Shown here: positions 1-8,288 of the stretch, one piece after another | Position numbering within the stretch: the stretch's first letter is position 1 | How the letters are laid out: each line of letters begins with the position of its first letter | NCBI RefSeq assembly: GCF_000745835.1 | Contig: NZ_JQKB01000007.1 | Location: 121,867-185,866 of the forward strand | Direction: 5' to 3' | Origin: Belnapia moabensis DSM 16746 | GTDB taxonomy: Bacteria > Pseudomonadota > Alphaproteobacteria > Acetobacterales > Acetobacteraceae | DNA: 64,000 nt | Notes under the pieces: model-generated | Told to the model about the DNA's origin: nothing | Seen by the model: the letters and a program-made list of their open reading frames with translations, nothing else | Databases searched by the model: none | Translations under genes and position numbers: made by a program

Positions 1-649
1 GCAGGAAGGAGGCGAAGTCGGTGGTGCCCGGGAAGGGGTGCCGCACGCTGCCGACGACCTTGCCGCCCGCGGCGCGGACGAATTGCGAGGCATCCTCCTG
101 CAGGGCATGGCCGAAGGCATAGTCGGCGGTGACGAAGAACCAGCTGTCGCCGCCTGCCTTCGTCAGGGCCGTGGCGGTGGCATGACCCATTGCCCAGGTG
201 TCGAGCGGGCCATGCATGAGGTTGGGCGAGCACTGCGCGCCGGTGAGGACGGAGGACAGGGCGCCGGTGTTCAGGTGCACCTTGTCCTTCTCGCGGGCGA
301 CGGTGTTGGCCGCCAGCGCCACCGCGGTATTGCCGACCTGGACAAGGGCATCGACCCCGGCCCGGTCGATCCACTCGCGCACGATGGCGCTGGCGATGTC
401 GGGCCGGTTCTGGTGGTCGGCACGGATGATCTCGACGCGGATGCCCGGGTTCTGCTCGGTGAATTCCGCCACCGCCTGCTGCACGCAGGCTGTCCCGGTC
501 GGCCCTTCGACGTCGCGATAGGGACCGGACATGTCGGTCAGCGCGCCGAGGCGGATGAGGTTGTCCGCCGGCTGCGCCCTCACGAGCCCGGGCGCGGACA
601 GGACGGCGAGCGGAGAGGCGCCGAGTAGGGCGCGCCGGCTGATGGTCAT
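1..649 (-). CDS. ABC transporter substrate-binding protein, LivK type (partial)
   Basis: About 216 N-terminal residues are in the window; the rest lies beyond base 1. The start is the ATG complementary to 647-649, just downstream of GGGAGGA. The leader MTISRRALLGASPLAVLSAP has a Tat-like twin arginine and an Ala/Leu-rich core, with probable cleavage after VRA. The mature part opens with IRLGALTDMSGPYRD, the first strand and loop of type I periplasmic binding proteins (Peripla_BP_6). Such proteins bind amino acids, amides or aromatic acids for a Liv-type ABC importer. No permease or ATPase is visible, so partners may lie to the left. The substrate cannot be told from the sequence. Confidence 0.85.
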   Translation of the reverse strand, partial: MTISRRALLGASPLAVLSAPGLVRAQPADNLIRLGALTDMSGPYRDVEGPTGTACVQQAVAEFTEQNPGIRVEIIRADHQNRPDIASAIVREWIDRAGVDALVQVGNTAVALAANTVAREKDKVHLNTGALSSVLTGAQCSPNLMHGPLDTWAMGHATATALTKAGGDSWFFVTADYAFGHALQEDASQFVRAAGGKVVGSVRHPFPGTTDFASFL

Positions 650-738
650 GAATCCTCCCGTGGTGGCTTTGGCGCTTCGGGGCCGGGATAGGCTGGCCGC
701 GTCGCTGTTTCGGCTTCTGGAGTGCTGTACACGACGGA

Positions 739-764
739 GCCGCCGGGCGTAACCGCCTGGCGGC
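739..764. promoter_or_regulatory. stem-loop in divergent intergenic region
   Basis: GCCGCCGGGCG (739-749) can pair with CGCCTGGCGGC (754-764) through 11 positions including one G-U, around the tetraloop TAAC. It lies in the 275-base gap between the divergent binding-protein gene and the methyltransferase gene. It could be a 5'-UTR structure of either transcript or a terminator of an upstream transcript. No riboswitch core was recognised here. Confidence 0.3.
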
Positions 765-924
765 GCAGCCCGTGCGTCGGGCTGGGCAAATCGCGGGCGG
801 GCGATCACGAAGGCATCAGCCAAGGGCCATGTCCATCCCGGATGGCCTCCGCCGGGCCAAGGGCCGTAGGATACCTGCAACGGGCCCGCCCTGGCTGGCG
901 CGGCACCGCGGGGAAACCGACATC

Positions 925-2103
925 ATGCAGCGCTCCGAACACCGCATCCTCACCACGCATACCGGCAGCCTGCCGCGGCCGCCCGGCCTGACGCAGCTCT
1001 ATGCGCGCCGGGCCCGCGGCGAGGCGGTGGACGCGGCGGCGATCGATGCGGCGGGGCGGGAGGCGCTGGGGCGCATCATCCCGGCCCAGATCGAGGCCGG
1101 GCTCGACGTCATCAACAATGGCGAGCAGCAGCGGGACAGCTTCGCGCTCTATCTCCGCCATCGGCTGACCGGCATCGGCGGCGAGAGCATCCGCACCACC
1201 TTCGCCGACATCGACGCCTATCCCGAGTTCAAGGAGGAGTTCACGCGGCAGGCCGGCACCAAGGAGGCGGTGAGCAACACCGCGCTGCTGCCCGCCGCCA
1301 TCGGCCCCGTCGTCTATGCCGATACCAGCGTGATCGAGGCCGAGTGCGACGATTTCGCGGCCGCGCTCGCGGCTGCGCCGGGTCGGTATGCGGAGGCCTT
1401 CCTGACCGCGCCATCGCCGGGAATCATCGCCTCGATCGTCCAGAACCGGCACTACGACACCGAGGAGGCCTATCTGGCGGCGCTGGCCGAGGCGCTGGCG
1501 GTCGAGTACCGCGCCGTCGTGGCGCGCGGCTGGGTGCTGCAGCTCGACTGTCCCGACCTGGCCCTGGAGCGGCACTGCTCCTACCGCGACCGGCCGCTGG
1601 CGGATTTCCTCGGCTTCGTCGAGCGGGTGATGACGGCGATCAACCAGGCGCTGGCGGGCATCCCGCGCGACCGGGTGCGGCTGCATGTCTGCTGGGGCAA
1701 CTACGAGGCGCCGCACGACCGGGACGTGCCGCTCGAGGACATCCTGCCGATCCTGCTGCGTGCCGATGTCGGCGCCCTGGTGCTGCCCTTCGCCAATCCG
1801 CGGCATGCGCACGAGGTCCGCTGCCTGGAGCGCATGCCGCTGGCGGCGGACCAGCTGATGGTCGCGGGCGTGATCGACACGCTGACCAATTTCGTCGAGC
1901 ACCCGGAGGTCGTGGCCGAGCGGATCGAGCGCGTGGCGCGGGCGGTGGGCGACCCGCGCCGGGTGCTGGCCGGCACCGATTGCGGCTTCGACACCTCGGC
2001 CGGCCGCGGCCGCGTGGCGCCCGACGTAGTCTGGGCGAAGCTCCGCAGCATGGCCGAGGGCGCGCGCCTTGCCTCGTCGCGCCTTTTCACCGCAGCCGGC
2101 TGA
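925..2103 (+). CDS. MetE C-terminal-like zinc methyltransferase family protein
   Basis: 392 residues from ATG 925; an earlier in-frame ATG at 772 would add residues unlike the family. The protein begins RILTTHTGSLPRP, the usual opening of stand-alone proteins matching only the catalytic C-terminal barrel of cobalamin-independent methionine synthase. Candidate zinc ligands are His and Cys in LHVCWGNY (about residue 256) and Cys in AGTDCGF (about 353), which match the H-x-C and distal Cys of MetE. Full MetE is about 750 residues and has an N-terminal duplicate barrel that is absent here. Relatives include methionine synthase-like and epoxyalkane:CoM transferase-like enzymes, so thiol methylation or alkyl transfer is likely but the acceptor is unknown. 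It is monocistronic, divergent from the LivK-type gene. Confidence 0.85.
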   Translation: MQRSEHRILTTHTGSLPRPPGLTQLYARRARGEAVDAAAIDAAGREALGRIIPAQIEAGLDVINNGEQQRDSFALYLRHRLTGIGGESIRTTFADIDAYPEFKEEFTRQAGTKEAVSNTALLPAAIGPVVYADTSVIEAECDDFAAALAAAPGRYAEAFLTAPSPGIIASIVQNRHYDTEEAYLAALAEALAVEYRAVVARGWVLQLDCPDLALERHCSYRDRPLADFLGFVERVMTAINQALAGIPRDRVRLHVCWGNYEAPHDRDVPLEDILPILLRADVGALVLPFANPRHAHEVRCLERMPLAADQLMVAGVIDTLTNFVEHPEVVAERIERVARAVGDPRRVLAGTDCGFDTSAGRGRVAPDVVWAKLRSMAEGARLASSRLFTAAG

Positions 2104-2114
2104 GGAGGCGGCGC

Positions 2115-2279
2115 ATGTGCTGGATCTGCGAGGTGCGGCGCGAATTCGCCGGTCTGCCGGCGGAGCCGGTGCCGCCGGCGGGGGAGGCCGCCTCCCCTCC
2201 CCCCGCCGCCCAGGTCAGCCCTTCGCCAGCCCCACATCCCGAAGCGCCTGGCCCATCGCCGCGTCAGACCGATCCATGA
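2115..2279 (+). CDS. possible small protein, 54 residues
   Basis: A short frame begins MCWICEVRREFAG eight bases after GAGGAGG that spans the stop of the preceding methyltransferase gene. It then becomes Pro/Ala-rich and ends inside the 3' end of the convergent Bug gene. The CxxC pair at the N-terminus and the good ribosome binding site favour translation. The low-complexity tail and the 65-base antisense overlap argue against. It could be the remnant of a longer gene. No family is recognised. Confidence 0.2.
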   Translation: MCWICEVRREFAGLPAEPVPPAGEAASPPPAAQVSPSPAPHPEAPGPSPRQTDP

Positions 2280-3261
2280 AGGCGGCGAAGCCCGCGGCAT
2301 CGGCGAAGCTCGTTCCGAAGCCGCGGGTCGCCATGAAGGCCTGGAACTCCTCCGAGCGATAGACGCGGTCGAGCGCGGCGCCGAGGACCTGCCGGACCTC
2401 CACCGGGAGGCCTGGCGGGCCGGCGATGCCGCGCCACAGCCCCGCCGCGTAGTCGACGCCGAGCGCCTCCTTCAGCGTCGGCACTTCCGGGAAGGCCGGG
2501 TTGCGCGCGACGGCCATGACCGCGAGCGGGCGGGCGCGCCGGGCATCGACCATGCCCTTGGCTTCCGGCAGCGAGCAGGCCGCAAGGTCGACGCCGCCGG
2601 CCGCGAGTTCCTGCATCCCCAGCGCGGCGCCCTCGACCGGGACCCAGAGGATGTGCTCGGCGCCGAGGCCCATGGCGCGCAGCCAGCCGACGAAGGCCAA
2701 GTGCCAGCTGCCGCCGCGGCCGGAGCCGGAGCCCTTGAATCGCCGTGGCGGCGCCGCGCGCAAGGCATCGGCCAGGGCACGGATATCCGCATAGGGCGAG
2801 GCGGCGTTGACCATCACCGCCGCCGGATCCTGGTTCAGCAGCGCGATCGGCGTGTAGCTGCGCGGCGTGATTTCGGTCAGGCCGACCCAATGCATCATGG
2901 CGATCTCGAGCGTCAGCATGCCGATGGTATGGCCATCGGGCACCGCGCTGGCGATGGCGGCATGGCCGACGACGCCCTGGCCGCCGGTGCGGTTCACCAC
3001 GACGATCGGCTGGCCGAGATCGCGCTCGAGCAGGGTGGCGATGATGCGCGCGACGGCATCCGTGCCGCCGCCGGCCGCCCAAGGCACCAGGAGCTGAATG
3101 GGCCGGGAGGGATAGCGCCCCTGGGCACCGGCCCCCAGCGAACGCAGGGCCAGGGCCAGAGCGGGCGCCGCGAGCAGGCTGCGGCGACGGGTCCGGACCC
3201 GGCCGGCCTTCGCTTCCATGACAGTCACGGGCCCGCTTGGCCCGCCATCGCGCAGCGGCAT
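2215..3261 (-). CDS. Bug-family (TctC-like) solute-binding protein
   Basis: 348 residues. The start complementary to 3259-3261 was chosen because GGGAGGA precedes it by about seven bases; an upstream in-frame ATG at 3420 would give an implausible leader. Near residue 25 RTRRRSLLAAPALALALRSL is a Tat-like export signal. The mature protein starts YPSRPIQLLVPWAAGGGTDA, the Bug signature with the P-W-A-A-G-G-G-T-D substrate loop. Bug proteins deliver carboxylates to tripartite tricarboxylate transporters or act as sensors. No TctA/TctB genes are present, so this is one of several orphan binding proteins in the window. It converges on the methyltransferase gene. Confidence 0.9.
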   Translation of the reverse strand: MPLRDGGPSGPVTVMEAKAGRVRTRRRSLLAAPALALALRSLGAGAQGRYPSRPIQLLVPWAAGGGTDAVARIIATLLERDLGQPIVVVNRTGGQGVVGHAAIASAVPDGHTIGMLTLEIAMMHWVGLTEITPRSYTPIALLNQDPAAVMVNAASPYADIRALADALRAAPPRRFKGSGSGRGGSWHLAFVGWLRAMGLGAEHILWVPVEGAALGMQELAAGGVDLAACSLPEAKGMVDARRARPLAVMAVARNPAFPEVPTLKEALGVDYAAGLWRGIAGPPGLPVEVRQVLGAALDRVYRSEEFQAFMATRGFGTSFADAAGFAAFMDRSDAAMGQALRDVGLAKG

Positions 3262-3466
3262 CCGTTCATCCTCCCAGATCGCCTGTCGGGTCATCGCGGC
3301 GCAGGCCCGGATGCCCCGGCGGATTCGTTGTTGCCGCGGGAAAGTGGGCGCCGCGCCGCGAGAGGTGTCAAAGAAAAATGCGCAGCCGGATCGGCCGGTG
3401 CTTTGGCAAGGCCAGGGCAACCGGGGCCGCCCGTTCGGGAAGGCCTACCCGTAAGGAACCTCCCCC

Positions 3467-4714
3467 ATGGCTGAGCATGAGCTGCCGCGTCGCGGCCTCG
3501 TCCTCGCGGCTGCCGCGCTCGGGACCGGCGGCGCTGGCTATCCGCCGCCCTCCCCCATCGACAGCGGCCATGTCGAGGGTGGCCGGGTGCAATTTCCCGA
3601 CTGGCGGGGGCCGGCCGACCCGCCGGGCGGTGGTGCCCCGCAGCCACGGCCGCCGGGGGAGCGCATCGGCTTCGCCGTCATCGGCCTCGGCCGCATCGCG
3701 CTGGAGGAGGTGCTGCCCGCCTTCGCCGAGTGCAAGGAGGCGCGGCCGGTGGCGCTGGTCAGCGGCAGCCCGGAGAAGGCGCGGGTGGTTGCGGCACAAC
3801 ACGGCATCCCCGAGGGTGCCGTGCATGGCTATGGCGAGCTCGAGCGGCTGCGGGAGAACCCGGCTGTGCAGGCGGTCTACATCGCGCTGCCGAATGCCAT
3901 GCACCGCGAATACACCGAGCGGGCGGCAGCCATAGGCAAGCATGTGCTGTGCGAGAAGCCGTTGGCCACCAGCCTCGCCGATTGCCAGGCGATGACCGCG
4001 GCATGCGCGCGGGCCGGCGTCCGGCTGATGATCGCCTACCGTGCGCAATACCAGCCGCATCACCGGGCGACGATCGCCCTCATCCGGAGCAGGGAGCTGG
4101 GGCGGCTGCGCCTCATCGAGGCGGCCAATACCCAGGTCAACGGGCCCGGGCCGCAATGGCGCTATGACGGGCGGATGGCGGGCGGCGGCGCACTGCCGGA
4201 TATCGGCCTCTATTGCCTCAACGCGACTCGCTACCTGACCGGGGAGGAACCGGTGCAGGCCTTCGCCTCCATCTACAGCCCGCCGGGCGATACGCGCTTC
4301 GCCGAGGTGGAGGAGAGCATCGCCTTCCAGCTCCGCTTCCCCTCGGGTTTGATCGCTAATTGTCTCAGCAGCTACGGCACCTACGAGAACCGCAGCCTCA
4401 GGCTGCATTTCGAGCGGGGCAGCATCGAGATGGCGCATGCCTTCGCCTATGAGGGGCAGCGTCTCACCGTGCAGCGGCGGGTCGGCGAGATCGGGGCCGA
4501 GGAGGAGCGGATCGTCAAGCCGAAGAACCAGTTCGCCCAGGAGATCGACCACTTCGCCGCCTGCGTGCGGGAGGGACGGCAGCCGCATACGCCGGGCGAG
4601 GAGGGCGTGCAGGACCAGGCGCTGATGGAAGCGCTCTACCGCTCGGCGAAGGAAGGACGACCGGTGCGGCTGGAGCCGCCGCCAGGGCCGACGCGCGGGC
4701 CCGATCCGGCCTGA
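3467..4714 (+). CDS. Gfo/Idh/MocA-family oxidoreductase, probably exported
   Basis: 415 residues, start ATG 3467 after AAGGAA. Residues 8-24 (PRRGLVLAAAALGTGGAG) look like a short Tat leader, as in periplasmic glucose-fructose oxidoreductase. A Pro/Gly-rich linker leads to the Rossmann fold at about 65 (GFAVIGLGRIA). The family lysine motif is CEKPLATS near 165. The C-terminal half contains the substrate domain (GGGALPDIGLYCLN). The family interconverts sugars, inositols or their lactones using tightly bound or exchangeable NAD(P). The leader suggests a bound cofactor and periplasmic action, as in Zymomonas GFOR. It is monocistronic, divergent from a Bug gene, with tRNA-Tyr converging downstream. 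Confidence 0.85.
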   Translation: MAEHELPRRGLVLAAAALGTGGAGYPPPSPIDSGHVEGGRVQFPDWRGPADPPGGGAPQPRPPGERIGFAVIGLGRIALEEVLPAFAECKEARPVALVSGSPEKARVVAAQHGIPEGAVHGYGELERLRENPAVQAVYIALPNAMHREYTERAAAIGKHVLCEKPLATSLADCQAMTAACARAGVRLMIAYRAQYQPHHRATIALIRSRELGRLRLIEAANTQVNGPGPQWRYDGRMAGGGALPDIGLYCLNATRYLTGEEPVQAFASIYSPPGDTRFAEVEESIAFQLRFPSGLIANCLSSYGTYENRSLRLHFERGSIEMAHAFAYEGQRLTVQRRVGEIGAEEERIVKPKNQFAQEIDHFAACVREGRQPHTPGEEGVQDQALMEALYRSAKEGRPVRLEPPPGPTRGPDPA

Positions 4715-4725
4715 GGAGAAGGGTA

Positions 4726-4807
4726 TGGAGGGGGTTGGATTCGAACCAACGTAGGCGAAGCCAGCGGATTTACAGTCCGCCCCCTTTAGCCACTCGGGCA
4801 CCCCTCC
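4726..4807 (-). tRNA. tRNA-Tyr (GTA)
   Basis: Read on the minus strand, the acceptor GGAGGGG (complement of 4801-4807) pairs with CCCCTCC at the 3' end and A is the discriminator. The T arm is GTTGG-TTCGAAT-CCAAC. The anticodon loop is CTGTAAA with GTA in the middle. The long variable arm around TGGCTTCGCCTA fits a class II tRNA. CCA is not encoded (ATA follows). It lies convergent with the oxidoreductase gene and just downstream of the unknown gene at 4845. Confidence 0.95.
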
Positions 4808-4844
4808 AGGGAGCCGGGGGGATATCCGGCTTCACCCCGCCCTG

Positions 4845-5399
4845 TCAATGCGCCGAGCCCCCTGGCGTCGCCAGGAATTCGCCGAGCCAGGGCGCCCGCC
4901 AGCCCTCCATGTGCCAGGAGAGAGATTCGACGCCGTCGAGCGCCGGGTCGGGCGTGTCGAGCCGCACCTCGCCCGCCTCGGCCAGGCCGCGGCGGAAGGC
5001 GGAGCGGCCGCCCGCCTCGAGCCGAAGCGCGCTGGCCGGGCCGTGCAGGCGGGCGAGGCCCTCGGCCGGCTGGAAGGCGCCGGCGACCGTCACCCCGGCC
5101 GGCAGATAGCGGGCAAGGAGGAAGTGATCGCCCTCCCCGGCGCCGGCCAGGCGCAAGCCGAGGAAGGTGGTGCGCGGGCGAAGGCCCAGCGGCGGCGGCG
5201 CGTCGGGCGGCCCCTCCGCCGGGCCGGCCTGGGCGATGGTGAGGAATTCGCCCTCCGCCCCCCAGCGGCAGAGGATCAGCCATTCGGCCTGTGCCGGACC
5301 GAGGCGATGCGGCGCGTCATAGGGTCCGGTGCTGAGCCGGCCCCGCAGCGCCATCACGAAGCCTTCCGGCACCATCATCCGCGGCGTCGCATGTCTCAC
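4845..5399 (-). CDS. conserved-looking protein of unknown function
   Basis: 184 residues starting at a GTG that overlaps the stop of the upstream methyltransferase gene in GTGA, so translation is probably coupled. The sequence is soluble and rich in Gly, Leu and Arg, with no signal peptide or membrane segment. Recognisable stretches such as LSTGPYDAPHRLGPAQAEWL and WHMEGWRAPWLGEFLA do not match a family I can name. The coupling suggests a partner or chaperone role beside the methyltransferase. A later ATG (residue 16, MALRGRL) could also serve as start. Confidence 0.6.
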   Translation of the reverse strand: MRHATPRMMVPEGFVMALRGRLSTGPYDAPHRLGPAQAEWLILCRWGAEGEFLTIAQAGPAEGPPDAPPPLGLRPRTTFLGLRLAGAGEGDHFLLARYLPAGVTVAGAFQPAEGLARLHGPASALRLEAGGRSAFRRGLAEAGEVRLDTPDPALDGVESLSWHMEGWRAPWLGEFLATPGGSAH

Positions 5400-6418
5400 G
5401 CGCTGTCTCCCCTTCGGACGATCTCGAGCATCTGCGTCTCGCGGTGGCCGCCCTGGACCACTTGGCAGCGGGCGGTCTCGGCCGGCGGGATGCCATGGGC
5501 CAGGCGCATCACCCCCGGCGCATCGCGGAGGAAGCGCACCCAGTCGCAGCAGGCCTCCAGGTAGCCGGCATCGGCCATGTCGCGGTCGGCATTCAGCACC
5601 ACCAGCCTTCCGCCGGGCCGCAGCAGCGCGAAGCAGGCGGCGGTGACGGTATGGGCCAGCCGGTCGGTGAGGTCGTCGTAGAGCGTCGTCGCATAGATCA
5701 GGTCGAAGCCGCTGCGCGGCAGGGTGCCGTCAAAGGTCGCCTTCGGGCTGCGGTGCAGCGTCTCGATGCCGCGCGCGGTGTGCTCCATCTGCACCATGGC
5801 GAGGGAGGCGGCGTCCTGGTCGAGGGCGACGAAGCGGCCGATCCGCCCGGCCTGCACCGCCTTCGACAGCTCCGCCTCGCGCAAATGGCCGCAGCCGAGG
5901 GCGAGGACATGCGGGTTGCGCCGCTCCTCCGCCACCATGTCGATGCGGCCGGCGATCACCGCCAGCCGGGCGCGGGCGGCGACGGCGGCAGGGGCGGCGA
6001 AGTCGCGGCGGAACAGGGTGAGGCCGAGGGCGCTGGCCTGCTCGTTCTCCAGCGCCGCCTCGCCGCGATAGAGCATGTCGAGCATCGGCGCGTCGCCGGC
6101 ATAGCCGCGCGGCTTGCGGTAGCCGCGACGGGCGAAGGGATTCTCGTGCAGGAGCGCCAGCAGCGGGTGGGCGCGGAGCGCGGCGACGCTGCGCTGCCAG
6201 GCGGCGGGGGCGGCGGTGTTGCGTAGCCAGCGCAACCCATCGGCCAGGGCGTCCAGTACCGGCGCCGCAGGCTCCGCCCCACGCAGCCGGACCAGCGCCT
6301 CATCCAGCAGATGGCGGGAATCGGGCGGCGCGGAGGCCAGCGAGGCGGGCGCGGCCGGGCGGAAGGCCTGGGCCAGCGGAGCGCCCTTGGCGGCGGCCTG
6401 CATCGGCATATGGGTCAT
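5396..6418 (-). CDS. class I SAM-dependent methyltransferase, PhcB-like
   Basis: 340 residues from the ATG complementary to 6416-6418, preceded by GTGAGG. The N-terminal half is helical and contains RKPRGYAGDAPMLDMLY (about residues 100-116), a motif of the PhcB-type methyltransferases that make fatty acid methyl-ester signals in Ralstonia. SAM motif I is VLALGCGHLREAEL near 170, followed by VALDQDAAS and LLRPGGRLVVLNAD. The substrate is unknown; a fatty-acyl or small-molecule carboxylate is possible by analogy only. It is divergent from the haem peroxidase gene and shares the inverted repeat at 6488-6559. The next gene starts inside its stop codon. Confidence 0.8.
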   Translation of the reverse strand: MTHMPMQAAAKGAPLAQAFRPAAPASLASAPPDSRHLLDEALVRLRGAEPAAPVLDALADGLRWLRNTAAPAAWQRSVAALRAHPLLALLHENPFARRGYRKPRGYAGDAPMLDMLYRGEAALENEQASALGLTLFRRDFAAPAAVAARARLAVIAGRIDMVAEERRNPHVLALGCGHLREAELSKAVQAGRIGRFVALDQDAASLAMVQMEHTARGIETLHRSPKATFDGTLPRSGFDLIYATTLYDDLTDRLAHTVTAACFALLRPGGRLVVLNADRDMADAGYLEACCDWVRFLRDAPGVMRLAHGIPPAETARCQVVQGGHRETQMLEIVRRGDSA

Positions 6419-6487
6419 GGTCGCCTCACTGCTTTTGGGGCCACCTAGCAGCGGGGGTGGCCATCGCATGACCGGACCATGGCAGGG

Positions 6488-6559
6488 CCTGCGTGACCTC
6501 AGCGTGATTGCGGATGCCGCTTCGCCCTGGCCCCCGAAATCACGCTAGGCTCACGCAGG
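6488..6559. promoter_or_regulatory. inverted repeat with four GCGTGA half-sites between divergent genes
   Basis: The left arm 6488-6509 is CCTGCGTGA-CCTC-AGCGTGATT and the right arm 6538-6559 is AATCACGCT-AGGC-TCACGCAGG. The outer and inner nine-base blocks match perfectly as inverted repeats; only the 4-base centre of each arm differs. Each arm therefore holds two direct GCGTGA hexamers. The 28-base space between arms and the position between the methyltransferase (start 6418) and peroxidase (start 6601) suit a two-dimer operator. The TAGGCT at 6546-6551 could double as a -10 element for the peroxidase. A long cruciform or RNA hairpin is the alternative reading. Confidence 0.5.
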
Positions 6560-6600
6560 CGCACGCAGCATGCCCGTGACGATAGCCGAAGGGGGCGGGG

Positions 6601-8268
6601 ATGACGGATCGCGGTTCTCAGGGGGCCTGCCCATTCGGCGGCGCGGCGGCGAGCGGCATCCTCGGCCCGCTGCCGGGCTTCCGGCACGTCTTCGGCCCAC
6701 CCGCGGCGGCGGAGCGATTCCAGGTCGATGGCCAGGATCCTCGCACCTCGCCTGCCGCGCTCGCCACGCTGCGGCGGCGGCTGCGCGGCCTCGCAACGCT
6801 GATGGGGACTCGGCCGCCAGGCGCACCGGAGAACCCGAACCTGCCCTCGGGCTACACCTACCTCGCACAGTTCGCCGCGCATGACATGGTCTCGACCAGC
6901 ATGGCCTTCTGGTCGGCCGGCGGGCCCGACCCGGGCGTCGCCAATGCCCTCGGCGCGCCGCTCCGGCTGCGGACGCTCTATGGCGGCGGGCCGGGCGCCT
7001 GCCCCTTCGCCTTCGCGCCCGACGATGCGCGCGACCAGAACCGCAGCCGCTTCCGCCTTTCGGCCTTTGCAGGGGCCGGGGGCGATGCCGCCTGCTTCCG
7101 CGACATCGCCCGCGCGGCGACGCCGGGAACGCTCGGCAACCGTGGCGGCTTCTCCGGCACCGGGCGGGGCGAGGCGCTGATCGCCGATTCGAGGAACGAC
7201 CAGAGCCTGCTGCTCTCCCAGCTCAGCACGCTGTTCATGCTGCTGCACAACGTGCTGCTAGACATGCTGCCGAAGCCCGGGACGCAGGCGGCCCGCAGCT
7301 TGCGCGAGCGGACGGCGGCGCGATTCGCCGTGGCGCGGGAGGCGACGACCCTCGTCTTCCGCAACGTGCTGCGCCACGACCTGCTGCCGCGGCTGCTCGA
7401 CCCCAAGGTTCGCGCGCTCTACGACAACCCGGCGCCCGAATGGCTGGAGCCGGAGCCGGGACCCGGCCTGCCGCTGGAATTCTCGCACGGCGCCTTCCGC
7501 TTCGGCCATGCGATGCTGCGCGACACCTACCGCATCGGCCGCTTCACCGACGCGACGCTCGCCGACCTGCTGCGGCAGAACTCGACGCGCGGGCCGAATG
7601 CGGTGCCGCTGACGCGCGACTGGCTGGTGCGCTGGTCGCAATTCTTCCAGCTGCCGGGCCGGCCCGCGCCGAACCTCTCCATAAAGCTCGGGCCGCGCTA
7701 CACGCCGATGCTGATGGGCGACGGGTTCTTCGACCCGATCGAACCGGGCGACCCGGCTGGGGTTGCCTTCCGCGACCTTATGAGCGCCTCGCTCACCGGC
7801 ATGCGCTCGGTCGGCAGTCTCTGGGCGCATGTGGCGGCGCTGCGGCCGGGGCTCGCCGCGCAGTCGCCGCTGCTGGCCGACCCGGCGGCACGGCAGGCGG
7901 CGCTCGCCGAATGGCTTGGGCGCGACAGTGCCGTCAGCCTGCTGACCGCCGAGGATGTCGCCGCGCTCGCCGCCGAGCCGCCCCTGCCCTTCTACATCCT
8001 GTTCGAGGCGGAGCATGAGGCGGAGGGCGAGCGGCTCGGAACGCTCGGCTCGCTGCTGGTCGCCGAGACCGTGTATGGCGCGCTGGCGCGGGAGCGGCTG
8101 GCCTCGGAGGGCGAAGACGGGCTCGGCTCGGCGCTCGACCGGCTCTGCGCCGCCTGGCTCGGCGACACCCGCTTCCCCGATCCGCCGCTCGTCGAGGATA
8201 TGCCGGGGCTGGTGGGCTACCTCGCCCGCCGGCTCGGCCTCGAGGCGGCGGACCCCGCCTTCATCTGA
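6601..8268 (+). CDS. animal-type haem peroxidase family protein
   Basis: 555 residues from ATG 6601 after a G-rich purine tract. It matches the bacterial branch of the animal haem peroxidase (An_peroxidase) fold. YTYLAQFAAHDM near 82-93 holds the candidate distal His. NDQSLLLSQLSTLFMLLHN near 200-218 is the conserved helix. FSHGAFRFGHAMLRDTY near 298-314 carries the candidate proximal haem-ligand His. No signal peptide is seen, so a cytoplasmic or type I-exported location is possible. Family members oxidise phenols, halides or fatty acids with peroxide. A 141-residue gene follows after 20 bases and is probably cotranscribed. Substrate unknown. Confidence 0.8.
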   Translation: MTDRGSQGACPFGGAAASGILGPLPGFRHVFGPPAAAERFQVDGQDPRTSPAALATLRRRLRGLATLMGTRPPGAPENPNLPSGYTYLAQFAAHDMVSTSMAFWSAGGPDPGVANALGAPLRLRTLYGGGPGACPFAFAPDDARDQNRSRFRLSAFAGAGGDAACFRDIARAATPGTLGNRGGFSGTGRGEALIADSRNDQSLLLSQLSTLFMLLHNVLLDMLPKPGTQAARSLRERTAARFAVAREATTLVFRNVLRHDLLPRLLDPKVRALYDNPAPEWLEPEPGPGLPLEFSHGAFRFGHAMLRDTYRIGRFTDATLADLLRQNSTRGPNAVPLTRDWLVRWSQFFQLPGRPAPNLSIKLGPRYTPMLMGDGFFDPIEPGDPAGVAFRDLMSASLTGMRSVGSLWAHVAALRPGLAAQSPLLADPAARQAALAEWLGRDSAVSLLTAEDVAALAAEPPLPFYILFEAEHEAEGERLGTLGSLLVAETVYGALARERLASEGEDGLGSALDRLCAAWLGDTRFPDPPLVEDMPGLVGYLARRLGLEAADPAFI

Positions 8269-8288
8269 TCCCGCAAAGGAGACAAGCG

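Noticed and set aside
3366..3371. Perfect TTGACA (minus strand) upstream of the Bug gene at 2215-3261
   Set aside because: No -10-like hexamer lies 16-18 bases downstream; taken as chance.
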